A stretch of 64,000 bases of DNA from CAVVFX01 sp963747535 (GTDB taxonomy: Bacteria; Acidobacteriota; Terriglobia; Bryobacterales; Bryobacteraceae): the NCBI GenBank assembly GCA_963747535.1, contig CAVVFX010000023.1:248001-312000 (forward strand), written 5' to 3'. Each line of letters begins with the position of its first letter. The first letter of the stretch is position 1. The notes under the pieces are model-generated. The model had not been told where the DNA came from and searched no databases. It saw only the letters and a list, made by a program, of their open reading frames with translations. Shown piece by piece: positions 52,501 through 60,454 of the stretch. Position numbers and translations under genes: made by a program.

Positions 52501-52898
52501 GTCTGCAGATTTGCAGCTTGAGCCGAAACAGTGATGTCCTGATTGACCTGCCCGACCGTGAGCCCAATGTTTACGCGGGTCACTTCGTTCCCGTGTACGA
52601 GTACTCCGGTTTGCGAATAAGGACTGAAGCCTCCCGCCTTGACTGCGAGCGTGTACGTTCCCGGAGGAAGCGTAGGCAACGTGTATTCACCCTGTGAATT
52701 AGTAGCCGTGTCACGACTGAGCCTGGTGCCCTCGTTAGTGACAGTAACGGTGGCGCCGGCGACGGCCCCCTGGCTGGGGTCGGTTACGTTGCCGTCAATG
52801 GTGCCCTGCAGCAATTGGGCGAAAGAGACGGAGGTACTGCATACAGCAAGAGCGCTCACACAAAGAGCGTACGAAAGGAATCGGCGAGAGAAACCCAT
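49548..52898 (-). CDS. Oar-type TonB-dependent receptor with carboxypeptidase-regulatory-like domain (3)
   Basis: About 1116 residues. ATG 52898 is chosen because AGGAGG stands six bases before it; an in-frame TTG at 52916 lies upstream of that site. Signal peptide (FLSYALCVSALAVCSTSVSFAQ shortened: ALCVSALAVCSTSVSFAQ), CarboxypepD_reg-like domain (TIDGNVTDPSQGAVAGATVT), plug (RIDGTSATDFNGTYPMYTPA) and barrel ending RFGLRLGW. Downstream of a VOC-protein gene and an ECF sigma/anti-sigma pair, it may be controlled by them. Confidence 0.92.
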   Translation of the reverse strand: MGFSRRFLSYALCVSALAVCSTSVSFAQLLQGTIDGNVTDPSQGAVAGATVTVTNEGTRLSRDTATNSQGEYTLPTLPPGTYTLAVKAGGFSPYSQTGVLVHGNEVTRVNIGLTVGQVNQDITVSAQAANLQTDKADVHTDLTTKSLTDLPTPLGRNYQLLLPVMVPGVATPTSGGSFAANPSRAVSVGYNGTSGWGNSTRIDGTSATDFNGTYPMYTPALEAIETVNVVTNSFDAEQGMASAAAINIQTKSGSNAIHGSAFEYHSDQHLKAYAWAADRTKPAPLYINNQFGATIGGPIKKNKLFYFVSYEGTYVRTATALYSEVPTAAMKSGILAASPTPIYDPFTGNANGTGRTAFPGNIIPASRIDPGIQNLLNLNEWPNPDTPGTGAYGLARNYYSVGVSGQNRNQYDTKLTWNPTEKLSIFTRFGLNDNSWTNPQQYGPLGGLGYSPSNSAVGVGGGKIYSGTISAAYIFTPNLVADAYFGYSRNDAFTSPPLLDQNLSWTLLQIPGTQSSQLQGGGLPALMIDGFGGTGSGQIPEVGLGPYNNFQPQNIQNHEIEYVGNVTWIKGTHNIRAGVEVNLQRDQEFQIQATFCGYCLGAGGFQFEQGTTQLSGGPAGNDYNAFASFLLGLPQNAGKVTLFPPQYQFYQNIYAFYIRDQWQVNRKLTVTYGTRWEDFPFPNRGNRGMEYFVPSTNTMVICGENGNPENCGITKDSHRFAPRAGVAYRLTDTTVIRTGYGLTNDPTNYGADLGNRQNFPDIVATALTAPNSYSYATTLRQGLPAVVTPNLSSGSVPVPLTAGIFTVDNNNYVRGYVQSWNFTVEQRIKSWIASAGYVATRSIDPVTTLSENWGPVGGGTPGEVLNALYGRPATTNMVGTQGTSKYDSLQARGEHRYAHGFQIGMTYTYAKANGYSSQIAIPYEFGLNYGALAGIAHQAAGITIIADSPFGKGKKYLQTGVAGKILGNWQFNAVSILRSGTPFTVTASNTSLNAAGSTQFGNCLSPPNKLGGIYEWYATNTFGLPSAGHFGTCGTNSLWGPGLINLDNSLSRTFVITERMNLKFSADGFNVTNTPHHANPTSSVSSGTFMQALGIANTGREGIDERTFRFGLRLGW

Positions 52899-52976
52899 TT
52901 TTGACCTCCTGGTCAATCACGAACTTGGACCACCCCGGGTCTTTTAACCTCGTGTGAACGGAAGATGCAGCGAATG

Positions 52977-53011
52977 CCGGCTTTTGTTTGTCGCCGGCAA
53001 ACAAAAGCCGG
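52977..53011. terminator. Perfect 14-bp hairpin between VOC and TonB-receptor genes
   Basis: CCGGCTTTTGTTTG (52977-52990) pairs fully with CAAACAAAAGCCGG (52998-53011) around a seven-base loop. It lies ten bases after the VOC gene stop and about 80 bases before the receptor start. No U-run follows on the minus strand, so it may act as a transcript-stability or attenuation structure rather than a classic terminator. Confidence 0.6.
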
Positions 53012-53020
53012 ACAAAATCG

Positions 53021-53959
53021 TTATTGCCGCCCGAGCATCGGCAGCAGAGCCATAGGTGACGGCATCCCGTCCACCGTGTGGTCTTCCATCAATTCGACGC
53101 GATTGCCGTCGGGATCGAACAGATTGCACTGGCGCTTGTGATTTCTTCCGACTTTAACTTCCAGCTCGTGTTTGTAGTCTTTACGTGCGGGATTAGCATT
53201 GAGTTTGGCAATCGCCGCATCCATATCGGGGACCTCGAGCGCGATATGAAACACCGTGCCCTTGCGCTCCTTAGTCGTGGGCGGATCGCCCATAATAAAC
53301 TCGACATATTCGTCGCCCTCGGGAGCAAACAGATTTGAGTAGGCGACAGTTTTGCCATCGACGGTTCCTCTCCAGAATTCGCGGAAGCCGAGAACATCGA
53401 TGTAGAACTTAGCCGTCTCGGGCTTGGAGACATAGAACCCGACATGCGTCATTCTGCGCGAGATGCGGGCGCTGGACATATCCTTGCCGGCGTCTTTCAT
53501 GCTTTCCCCGTCGGGTTCGTACTGTGTGACATCGATATGATTGCCGTCCGGGTCGGTCGCGCCGGTCGCGGTGTTGCGGATCCGCCCTTTGGAAGCCGGC
53601 TTGTCGGAAACCGCGTAGCCCTTCGATTTCAGATAGAGCCGGAAGCCTTCGGCGTCGTCCGTCTGCAGCGCCAGGTGGATGAAGCGCGGCTCGTCCGGGC
53701 TGGTCTCTGGCGCCAGTTCGACGTACTGGTGGTCATTGATTTTGATAAACGTCATTACCAGCTTGCCATCGGGCTTGATGGAGAAAGGTTCACTGTAACC
53801 GAGGAAGTCTTTGTAGAAATGCCGGGACGCCTCGATATCGTGGACCCGGAAAGCCACGTGCGGCACGCTCAGGATTCGCGGCCGCTTCACTTCCTGCGCG
53901 CAGAGCGGCGACGAGAGAACCAGGACCATCAGTCCAACGCACACTTTTTTACGTTTCAT
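53021..53959 (-). CDS. Secreted VOC (glyoxalase/dioxygenase-fold) protein (1)
   Basis: 312 residues with a signal peptide (VCVGLMVLVLSSPLCAQ). Two VOC halves: SVPHVAFRVHDIEASRHFYK, then RRMTHVGFYVSKPETAKFYI; the metal-ligand pattern His...Glu (HVAFRV with YVELAPET; HVGFYV with RVELMEDH) is intact. Members coordinate a divalent metal and catalyse isomerisation or ring cleavage; why it is exported is unknown. It shares about half of its residues with the protein at 61540. Its start overlaps the upstream membrane-protein gene by 11 bases, indicating an operon. Confidence 0.88.
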   Translation of the reverse strand: MKRKKVCVGLMVLVLSSPLCAQEVKRPRILSVPHVAFRVHDIEASRHFYKDFLGYSEPFSIKPDGKLVMTFIKINDHQYVELAPETSPDEPRFIHLALQTDDAEGFRLYLKSKGYAVSDKPASKGRIRNTATGATDPDGNHIDVTQYEPDGESMKDAGKDMSSARISRRMTHVGFYVSKPETAKFYIDVLGFREFWRGTVDGKTVAYSNLFAPEGDEYVEFIMGDPPTTKERKGTVFHIALEVPDMDAAIAKLNANPARKDYKHELEVKVGRNHKRQCNLFDPDGNRVELMEDHTVDGMPSPMALLPMLGRQ

Positions 53960-54773
53960 ACCAGCCCCTTGAATAAGATTGTTTCTGGATGCTGCGCTTC
54001 ACCGCGTCGGTCAGCCAGCAGGAATAGGACGCTCCAAATGCGAAGATCCACGGTACGGCGTAGAAGCACATCCACCACGCGATTGCGTAGCTCTCCCGAT
54101 TGCCTTGCGAAAGAGTTAATACGGCACGTGTCAAGGCGTAGACCGCAAAACAGCGCATGACCACGGCGAGACGGCCTCCACCCATCTGCATGGCGAGACC
54201 ATGCAATAGCAAGCCGACTCCGCCGATGCCGATCAGCAGGCTCAAGCTGACCGTCTGAAGAACCGCTGCGATGCCGACTTTGGAGTTGGCGAGGCTGAGG
54301 CTGTGGCGAAATGTCCAGCCTACGATCGCCGCGGCCAGCACGACGCCTGCGCAATCCAGCCAGCGAAGGCGGAACCCCAATCCGAGACGATACACGCCCC
54401 ACCAGATCGAGAGCATGCCGGACAAAACCAGCAGCAACGCCGGCAACTGGAAGGCCTGCGAGAGCAGATACACGCGGTCGAGCGGGCGCAGCACACCCCA
54501 GAACAACGGATTCAGGGCGAGGTGCCGGAACACCGAAAGAATACAGTTGCCGCCCATTGCCAGCCAGCCCAGCCGCATGAAAGAGCCGTTCGGATAGGTC
54601 CCCGCGACGCGCCAGCAGGATACCAGCCCGATCAGATAGGCCACCACACAGAAGGCGTTTCCGAGCATGGCGCTGAGTTCGTCGTAACCCATGGCACGCG
54701 CCAGCGCAACGAGTGCCACCGCAACGGTCCCACAGGTCGTCACCACCGAAGGACTGAGGCCCTTTCGTTCCAT
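53949..54773 (-). CDS. Multi-helix membrane protein of unknown function
   Basis: 274 residues with seven predicted helices (VVTTCGTVAVALVALARAMG; MLGNAFCVVAYLIGLVSCW; LPALLLVLSGMLSIWWGVY). No named motif recognised. Overlaps the anti-sigma gene by one base upstream and the VOC gene by 11 bases downstream, so it is translated as part of the run. A role as membrane sensor for the sigma/anti-sigma pair is a guess from position. Confidence 0.75.
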   Translation of the reverse strand: MERKGLSPSVVTTCGTVAVALVALARAMGYDELSAMLGNAFCVVAYLIGLVSCWRVAGTYPNGSFMRLGWLAMGGNCILSVFRHLALNPLFWGVLRPLDRVYLLSQAFQLPALLLVLSGMLSIWWGVYRLGLGFRLRWLDCAGVVLAAAIVGWTFRHSLSLANSKVGIAAVLQTVSLSLLIGIGGVGLLLHGLAMQMGGGRLAVVMRCFAVYALTRAVLTLSQGNRESYAIAWWMCFYAVPWIFAFGASYSCWLTDAVKRSIQKQSYSRGWYET

Positions 54774-55231
54774 TATTTGCCAACCGCCAAAATTAAATCG
54801 CCGGCGTGGCAGCCGCAGATCTCAGTAGTCAGGAACGAAAGACGGCGCAGAAAAACCAGCCAGGTCTGTTCTTCGGTACTTCCGGCGCACTCAATGATCC
54901 GCCCGGCCGTGTTCGGCCCGCAAAGCATGGCCAGTACCCAACGGACACGCCACAGCCGCTCGGGTACCTCCGGCGGTTTTGACACGAGGGCTGCTTCCCG
55001 CAACGCGCCCAGGATTCGTTCTTGAGCAGCCGCCTCCAGGCTGAACTTCAGAGTTTGCGCCAGAAGGCCGCACTCGATTCGCAAGCGCTGATCAATCTGC
55101 CGCAAACTATCGGCTTCCGACCTGCAGGTCGAACACTCCCGCAGATGGGACTCGATCTCGCGGCGCTGCCTGACTGGCACCGCACCGTCGAGATAGTCTG
55201 TCCACTGCGCCTCCGTGATTCCACACTTCAT
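54773..55231 (-). CDS. Anti-sigma factor with zinc-finger motif
   Basis: 152 residues. The ZAS-type motif H-x3-C-x2-C is complete at His29, Cys33 and Cys36 (ESHLRECSTCRSEA). The C-terminal part lacks a clear transmembrane helix, so the protein may be cytosolic or tied to the adjacent membrane protein. Its start overlaps the sigma gene end by four bases. It is expected to hold the ECF factor inactive until a signal arrives. Confidence 0.82.
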   Translation of the reverse strand: MKCGITEAQWTDYLDGAVPVRQRREIESHLRECSTCRSEADSLRQIDQRLRIECGLLAQTLKFSLEAAAQERILGALREAALVSKPPEVPERLWRVRWVLAMLCGPNTAGRIIECAGSTEEQTWLVFLRRLSFLTTEICGCHAGDLILAVGK

Positions 55232-55794
55232 GATTTTCGTCCTGTTATCGCGTAACCGAGCCGAACCGCCATCTTCTTCTTAATCTGGTGCAGCTTCCAT
55301 TTCACGGTCCCCATGGGAAGCTGCAAGGCGTCGGCTATAGCCTCGTAATCGAGGTCATCCATGTAGCGCATCAGGCAGATCTCGCGCTCGTCCTCGTCGA
55401 GCACCTGCAGCCAGTCAAATATTTCCGTCTCCTCCCGCATCTGGAAGCAGCCCGTCGCCAGACCGGGGAGGCGGTCCTCCCTTTCACGGCCGGAAAGACT
55501 CTCACACGTGACCCGCTGTTTACGAGCATTTTGCAACAGACTGTTGCGGGCTACGCGGAACAGCCAACCCATGAAACAAACCTGGTTCCGCACGTCCCGC
55601 GACCGGCGATAGACGGTCATGAGAACGTCTTGCACCAGTTCTTCGGAAGTCGAGGAATCGAGTCCGCGGACCATAAAATACCGGCACAGCCTGGAATACA
55701 AGGCCTGGAAAACGGGGACAAAAGACTCCTCGGACGGATTGCGCAGAAATCCTCCAATCGCGTCGTCTACGGCGGCGTGGCGTAACGAAGTCAG
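55228..55794 (-). CDS. ECF-type RNA polymerase sigma factor with apparent CTG start
   Basis: 188 residues if read from CTG 55794. Region 2 (VFQALYSRLCRYFMVRG, SEELVQDVLMTVYRR) and region 4 (DEREICLMRYMDDLDYEAIA then DALQLPMGTVKWKLHQIK) are clear. The frame has no ATG, GTG or TTG that would include all of region 2: TTG 55701 would cut into it. CTG 55794 lies just downstream of GGAGGG, and a stop is found 7 codons further up. It heads the run sigma, anti-sigma, membrane protein, VOC, TonB receptor, thioredoxin protein. It probably controls that run. Confidence 0.8.
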   Translation of the reverse strand: MTSLRHAAVDDAIGGFLRNPSEESFVPVFQALYSRLCRYFMVRGLDSSTSEELVQDVLMTVYRRSRDVRNQVCFMGWLFRVARNSLLQNARKQRVTCESLSGREREDRLPGLATGCFQMREETEIFDWLQVLDEDEREICLMRYMDDLDYEAIADALQLPMGTVKWKLHQIKKKMAVRLGYAITGRKS

Positions 55795-55934
55795 TTCTCC
55801 CTCCGGTCTTCTATCCTATACGGCGTTAAAGATGCACGAAAGGGGGTGGAATGTTTGTAGAAAATCGTGGGGTGGACCGCCGGACCGCAAGCACTCGCCA
55901 TCTCAGCTGACTCGACCGCCAAGGCGAAACTCTG

Positions 55935-56002
55935 TCCTCCGCCATGGCGAATGAGGACACACCCGGCTTGCTCTAATGCCCGGATAACTCTGTCCGCTTC
56001 AT
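55935..56002 (-). pseudogene. hicA: Frameshifted HicA toxin remnant
   Basis: ATG 56002 overlaps the hicB stop (ATGA), as in intact hicBA operons, and reads MKRTELSGH before a stop. A one-base shift after MKRTEL continues the HicA helix and strand (IRALEQAGCVLIRHGG), which should lead to the catalytic His; beyond GGG the similarity fades. The toxin is therefore interrupted after six codons. Confidence 0.65.
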
Positions 56003-56190
56003 CCGACGGATAGCTCTGCGACTCTACGGATCCCCGGAATCTCCCCGCTCGTGACGTCACGTTGGAGATCTCGAAGGTTCTCTTCGAGTTCCTCCAGCGA
56101 CTCGCCCTGGGTCAGGTAATCCGGGAACTCCTCGAAGTAGCCGAGCCACATCTCACCGTCTTGCCAATGAACGTATCGAGCCGTGCTCAT
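55999..56190 (-). CDS. hicB: HicB-family antitoxin (small type)
   Basis: 63 residues. The sequence (YVHWQDGEMWLGYFEEFPDY; TQGESLEELEENLRDLQRDV) is typical of the short HicB proteins that act with HicA. The family ends in TSGEIPGIRRVAEL as here. The start is ATG 56190. It overlaps the start of the toxin gene by four bases. The antitoxin frame is intact while the toxin is broken, as at the first hicBA locus. Confidence 0.82.
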   Translation of the reverse strand: MSTARYVHWQDGEMWLGYFEEFPDYLTQGESLEELEENLRDLQRDVTSGEIPGIRRVAELSVG

Positions 56191-56254
56191 GACATCATTC
56201 TACAACCGGCAAAGACGCTTGCAGCGCCAGCTTGCTCCCGTCCGGGCCTTTGCC

Positions 56255-57703
56255 TCACGCCACGATTTGAGGAATCAATTCCCCATAAACATCCGTCAGC
56301 CGGACATCCCGCCCATTAAACCGGTAAGTCAGCTTCAAATGATTCATCCCCAGCAAATGCAGAATCGTGGCATGCAGATCGTGCACCGAGATCGGCTGTT
56401 CCTCTGCCCGATAGCCGAACTCATCGCTCGATCCGATCACCTGTCCACCGCGAATCTTCGCACCGGCCATCCAGATACTCATCGCGCCCGGATTGTGATC
56501 GCGCCCCACTCCGCGCTGTGAAATCGGCATGCGTCCAAATTCGCCTTGCCAGACCAGCAGCGTCGAATCCAGAAGCCCAGTCGCTTTCAGATCTTTCAGC
56601 AACGCGGAAATCGGCACGTCGACCTCCGCCCCATGCCGCCGGTGATTCTCTTCCACATTCTCGTGCGCATCCCATGTGTCGCGGTTCTGAATGCCTAAGC
56701 CGCCATGGTAAAGCTGCACGAACCGGACGCCGCGCTCCACCAGTCGCCGCGCCATCAGGCACTGCCGTCCAAACGGCTCCGTCACTGCATCGTCCATGCC
56801 GTACATCTTGCGCGTGGCCGCAGGCTCGGCATCCACATTTACCGCCTCCGGTGCGCAGCTTTGCATCCGATACGCCAGTTCATAGGATGCAATGCGCGCC
56901 GTCAGGTCCGTATTTCCCGGATACTTCTCCGCATCCATTTCGTTCAGCTGATTCAACAGATCGAGGCGGGCACGCTGCTGATCCGGCGCGACCTCCGCGG
57001 GCGGCTTGAGATCGATAATCGGAGAGCCGGACGCCCGGAACACCGTCCCCTGATACGCCGCCGGCATGAAACCCGCCGCCCAGTTCGCCGGGCCGCCGAA
57101 CGGACCGCCGTGCGCATCGTAAATCACCACGAAGCCGGGCAGATTCTGATTCTCCGAGCCCAGCCCATAAGTCACCCACGACCCGACACTCGGAAAGCCC
57201 ATCCGGATCATGCCCGTCGACAACGCATAGTGACCTTGCACGTGATCGTTCGACATCCCCATCACCGAACGCAGCAGCGCCAGATCGTCGACATGGGTGG
57301 CGATCTGCGGAAAAATCTCGGATACATCCATGCCGCACTGCCCGTACTTTTTGAACGTGAACGGACTCGGCATCAGCGGCCCCGGATTCCCCTGCCGCAC
57401 GACAATCTCGCCCTTGCCCGTGAGAGGCTGTCCCGCATACTTCGACAGCGCCGGTTTGGGATCGAAGGTGTCCATGTGGCTCACGCCGCCGCTCATGAAC
57501 AGGGAAATCACGGCTCGAGCGCGCGGAGCAAAATGCGGCGGTTTCGGTGAAAGCGGACTCACTACTTTCAGCGATGACCCCGCGCAGCTATTCGGCTGCT
57601 CCGCGAGCAGCCCGTCCTGATCCAGCAGATGCGCGAGTCCCAGCCCGCTCAATCCACCGGCGGTCTCAAATAGGAATTTTCGTCGGGACTTGAATTCGTT
57701 CAC
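56255..57703 (-). CDS. DUF1501 protein (sulfatase-like, Tat-exported)
   Basis: 482 residues. Starts with a twin-arginine signal (SRRKFLFETAGGLSGLGLAH). Alkaline-phosphatase-fold segments: VISLFMSGGVSHMDTFDPKP, LLRSVMGMSNDHVQGHYALS, LLVWQGEFGRMPISQRGVGR and DHNPGAMSIWMAGA. DUF1501 proteins are always paired with PSD1/DUF1553 proteins in Planctomycetes and Acidobacteriota, as here; the function of the pair is unknown. The stop of PSD1 lies one base upstream of its ATG. Confidence 0.9.
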   Translation of the reverse strand: MNEFKSRRKFLFETAGGLSGLGLAHLLDQDGLLAEQPNSCAGSSLKVVSPLSPKPPHFAPRARAVISLFMSGGVSHMDTFDPKPALSKYAGQPLTGKGEIVVRQGNPGPLMPSPFTFKKYGQCGMDVSEIFPQIATHVDDLALLRSVMGMSNDHVQGHYALSTGMIRMGFPSVGSWVTYGLGSENQNLPGFVVIYDAHGGPFGGPANWAAGFMPAAYQGTVFRASGSPIIDLKPPAEVAPDQQRARLDLLNQLNEMDAEKYPGNTDLTARIASYELAYRMQSCAPEAVNVDAEPAATRKMYGMDDAVTEPFGRQCLMARRLVERGVRFVQLYHGGLGIQNRDTWDAHENVEENHRRHGAEVDVPISALLKDLKATGLLDSTLLVWQGEFGRMPISQRGVGRDHNPGAMSIWMAGAKIRGGQVIGSSDEFGYRAEEQPISVHDLHATILHLLGMNHLKLTYRFNGRDVRLTDVYGELIPQIVA

Positions 57704-57704
57704 G

Positions 57705-60284
57705 CTACCTCACGTACAGAAACTCGTTCAGGTTGAACAGCACATCCGTCAGATCCACCAGCTTACGGCTCTGCAGAAATTCCAAAGCAAGCTGTTTTTC
57801 TTTTGCATCAGGAGGACGGCTCAACGCCAGTTGGTACGCCAGTTCGACCTCCGCCGGCTTGTCCCCATGGGCCGCCTCTTCCACGCGGTTTGCGAACAAA
57901 TGCGCCTGGTTTAGCACGAAGCCATCATTCATTAACGCCAAGGCCTGCGTCGGCACCGTCGACACGTTCCGTGCGCCGCACGAGAGATTCTGATTCGGCA
58001 GATCGAAAATGTCCAGCAGAGGATAGGGCAGCCCGCGCTTGCGATACACATACACGCTCCGCCGCCACACCGTGGGACTATCGTCAGTCTGCTTCCAGAT
58101 CCCGTTGATCATCGACTGCAGCACGTCCTCCGGCAGCACCGGAAACACGGGGCGCCCGTACATCTCGGGATTCAGAGCGCCGCTCACCGCCAGGATTTCG
58201 TCGCGCATGACCTCTGCATCAATTCTCTGAATTCGGAAACGCCAGTAAAAGTTATCCTCCCGGTCCTTGGCGATATCGTCGGTGTCGTCGAACTGCGATG
58301 CCATCTTATAAGCGTTGGATGTCATGATGAGCCGGTGCATTTGCTTGATGCTCCAACCCTGCTTCACGAATTCGACTGCCAGCCAATCCAGCAGTTCCGG
58401 ATGAGTCGGCAGTTCGCCCATCTTCCCGAAATTATCGAGCGTTCGCACGATCCCTCTACCGAAGTGGTGATGCCAGATCCGATTCACGATCACGCGCGCG
58501 GTGAGCGGATTATCAGGCGATACCAGCCATTCCGCCAGCGCCAATCGCCGTCCCGACGTGTGCGGCGTCGACGGCGTCAACGTCACCGGAGGATTCCCAT
58601 ACGTCACCACCCTGATAAAGCCCGGCTGCATCTGCGGGCCGTGGCTGTTCGGATCGCCCCGAATCAGCAAGTACGATGGAGGCGTTTCGTAGCGCCCCAC
58701 GCCGGTATGCAGATAACTACCTTCGATGACCTCGTGCTTGACGCCTTTTCCCGGCGCAGGTTCGTCACCCGGACCGTCGGGAGTAAACCGGTAATCACCA
58801 TCCGTGATGCCCGCCGCAACCGGAATCGGTTTAGGCATTTCCTTCTCGATCCGCGCGATCTCCGCATTCAGCCTGTTCTTCTCCGCAAGATCTTCCGGCT
58901 TCATAATGCGGTCGATCTCGCCTGATGAAACCGACACCGTGCGGATCACCTGGTCCGCCAGCAGCACCTGGCCGGGAGTCCGCTTATCCTTCGGGGTCGC
59001 GATAGCATCCTGCACGTTTTGCGGAAACTTCCGATACTTCGCCGGCAGAAGCCGATCCTTGTACGGCTGCTCCAATTCGCGCAATTTCGCCTTGACCTCG
59101 TCAATTCGCGCGTTGACCTCGACCTTCTTCTTCTCGTAGGCCGCAGCCTCTTCCGGAGAAGTCAGCGGATGATCCACTTCCACGTAGCCGAACAGCGAAG
59201 CCTGTAGGCGATAATAATCGCGCTGCGTGATGGGATCGAACTTGTGATCGTGGCACCTCGCGCACTGCACCGTGAGTCCCAGGATCCCGCGGCCGATGGT
59301 CCCGATCATGTCATCCAGATAGTCGTAGCGATTCTCCGGATTGTCCTTTTCCCGGAACCCGACCTTCGCATATTGCCGCAGGAAGCCGGTCGCGATGAGG
59401 CTCTCCTGCGTGACGTGCGGGATCTCGTCGCCGGCGATCTGCTCGCGTAGAAAAGTGTTGTATGGCTTGTCGTCATTGAACGCGCGGATCACATAATCGC
59501 GATAGCGCCACGCATTGGGCCTGTCGAAATCGTGCTCAAACCCGTTCGAATCGGCGTAGCGAGCCACGTCGAGCCAGTGTCGTCCCCAGCGCTCGCCGTA
59601 ATGCGGAGAAGCCAGCAGCTTTTCGATCAATCGCTCCCAGGCGCCAGGTTTTTGATCATTTAAGAACGCATCGGCTTCGGCAGGCGTCGGAGGAAGTCCG
59701 ATCAAGTCCATATAGGCTCGCCGCAACAGCGTGCGCCGGTCTGCCTCAGGCGCAGCATGGAGTCCACGTTTCTGCAGCTCACGATCGATAAACCAGTCAA
59801 CCGGATTCCCCGTGCCCGTCACAGTCTGCGCCGCTGGCTCGCGAAACGCCCAATAATTGCGAGCCGCAGCCGGTACGGGAGCATCCTGATCGTTGCCAAC
59901 CGGTCCGCTCAGAGTCACAGGAGCGCTCCCACCACTCCAGTCGGCGCCTTGGTCGATCCACAGCTTGATGCTCTCTACCTGCGCAGAGGTCAGCTTGCCG
60001 TCGAGCGGCATGGCAGGCTTTTCGAGACCCGCAATCATGCGGTAAAGACGGCTCTTCTCGGCGCTTCCGGGCACGAGCACGATGCCGTGATCACCGCCAA
60101 CCAGAGCCGTTTCGCGCGTGCTTAGATTGAGTTTCGAAAGCTGCACCGACGCCGAGTGACACTTCCAGCAACTGCTCGCAAAGATCGGCTGGACATCGGC
60201 AGCAAAAGATATCTTGCGGTCTGCGCCGGCGCAGGTCGCGGCGAGAACAACGAACACGGCGGTAATACAGTATATGCGCTGCAC
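57705..60284 (-). CDS. PSD1 protein: planctomycete-type cytochrome c, DUF1549 and DUF1553 domains
   Basis: 859 residues from GTG 60284 with a signal peptide (CITAVFVVLAATCAG). An N-terminal haem site Cys39-WK-Cys42-His43 is followed by DUF1549 (VDWFIDRELQKRGLHAAPEA; RWGRHWLDVARYADSNGFEH) and DUF1553 (NPLTARVIVNRIWHHHFGRG; ALMNDGFVLNQAHLFANRVE). It is the first gene of the pair with DUF1501. A TATAAT hexamer lies only eight bases before the GTG, so the message may be leaderless. The biochemical role is not established. Confidence 0.92.
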   Translation of the reverse strand: MQRIYCITAVFVVLAATCAGADRKISFAADVQPIFASSCWKCHSASVQLSKLNLSTRETALVGGDHGIVLVPGSAEKSRLYRMIAGLEKPAMPLDGKLTSAQVESIKLWIDQGADWSGGSAPVTLSGPVGNDQDAPVPAAARNYWAFREPAAQTVTGTGNPVDWFIDRELQKRGLHAAPEADRRTLLRRAYMDLIGLPPTPAEADAFLNDQKPGAWERLIEKLLASPHYGERWGRHWLDVARYADSNGFEHDFDRPNAWRYRDYVIRAFNDDKPYNTFLREQIAGDEIPHVTQESLIATGFLRQYAKVGFREKDNPENRYDYLDDMIGTIGRGILGLTVQCARCHDHKFDPITQRDYYRLQASLFGYVEVDHPLTSPEEAAAYEKKKVEVNARIDEVKAKLRELEQPYKDRLLPAKYRKFPQNVQDAIATPKDKRTPGQVLLADQVIRTVSVSSGEIDRIMKPEDLAEKNRLNAEIARIEKEMPKPIPVAAGITDGDYRFTPDGPGDEPAPGKGVKHEVIEGSYLHTGVGRYETPPSYLLIRGDPNSHGPQMQPGFIRVVTYGNPPVTLTPSTPHTSGRRLALAEWLVSPDNPLTARVIVNRIWHHHFGRGIVRTLDNFGKMGELPTHPELLDWLAVEFVKQGWSIKQMHRLIMTSNAYKMASQFDDTDDIAKDREDNFYWRFRIQRIDAEVMRDEILAVSGALNPEMYGRPVFPVLPEDVLQSMINGIWKQTDDSPTVWRRSVYVYRKRGLPYPLLDIFDLPNQNLSCGARNVSTVPTQALALMNDGFVLNQAHLFANRVEEAAHGDKPAEVELAYQLALSRPPDAKEKQLALEFLQSRKLVDLTDVLFNLNEFLYVR

Positions 60285-60291
60285 CGGATTA

Positions 60292-60297
60292 ATTATA
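60292..60297 (-). promoter_or_regulatory. -10 hexamer TATAAT of the PSD1 gene
   Basis: On the minus strand TATAAT spans 60297-60292. Transcription would start close to 60285, at or next to the GTG start codon at 60284. No ribosome-binding site precedes that codon. The -35 region is weak (CTGCAC at the right distance). Confidence 0.45.
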
Positions 60298-60454
60298 TGG
60301 AAAATTTACGTGCCGTGCAGGGGTGCCTATCTCCGGCTGACTGCGCCCAAACTTCGCTCGCGGCGGCAAAGGCGCAACTTTCAGACACATTGGACGCGCG
60401 CCTGCCCCGCGGTTAGCGGTTAAAGGTCGACATTTGGAAATCCGCGTCTTCGCG

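Noticed and set aside
53956..54783. 275-codon open frame overlapping the membrane-protein gene in another frame
   Set aside because: The other frame (53949-54773) gives proper membrane helices and overlaps neighbours in operon fashion; this one is Arg/Gly-rich.
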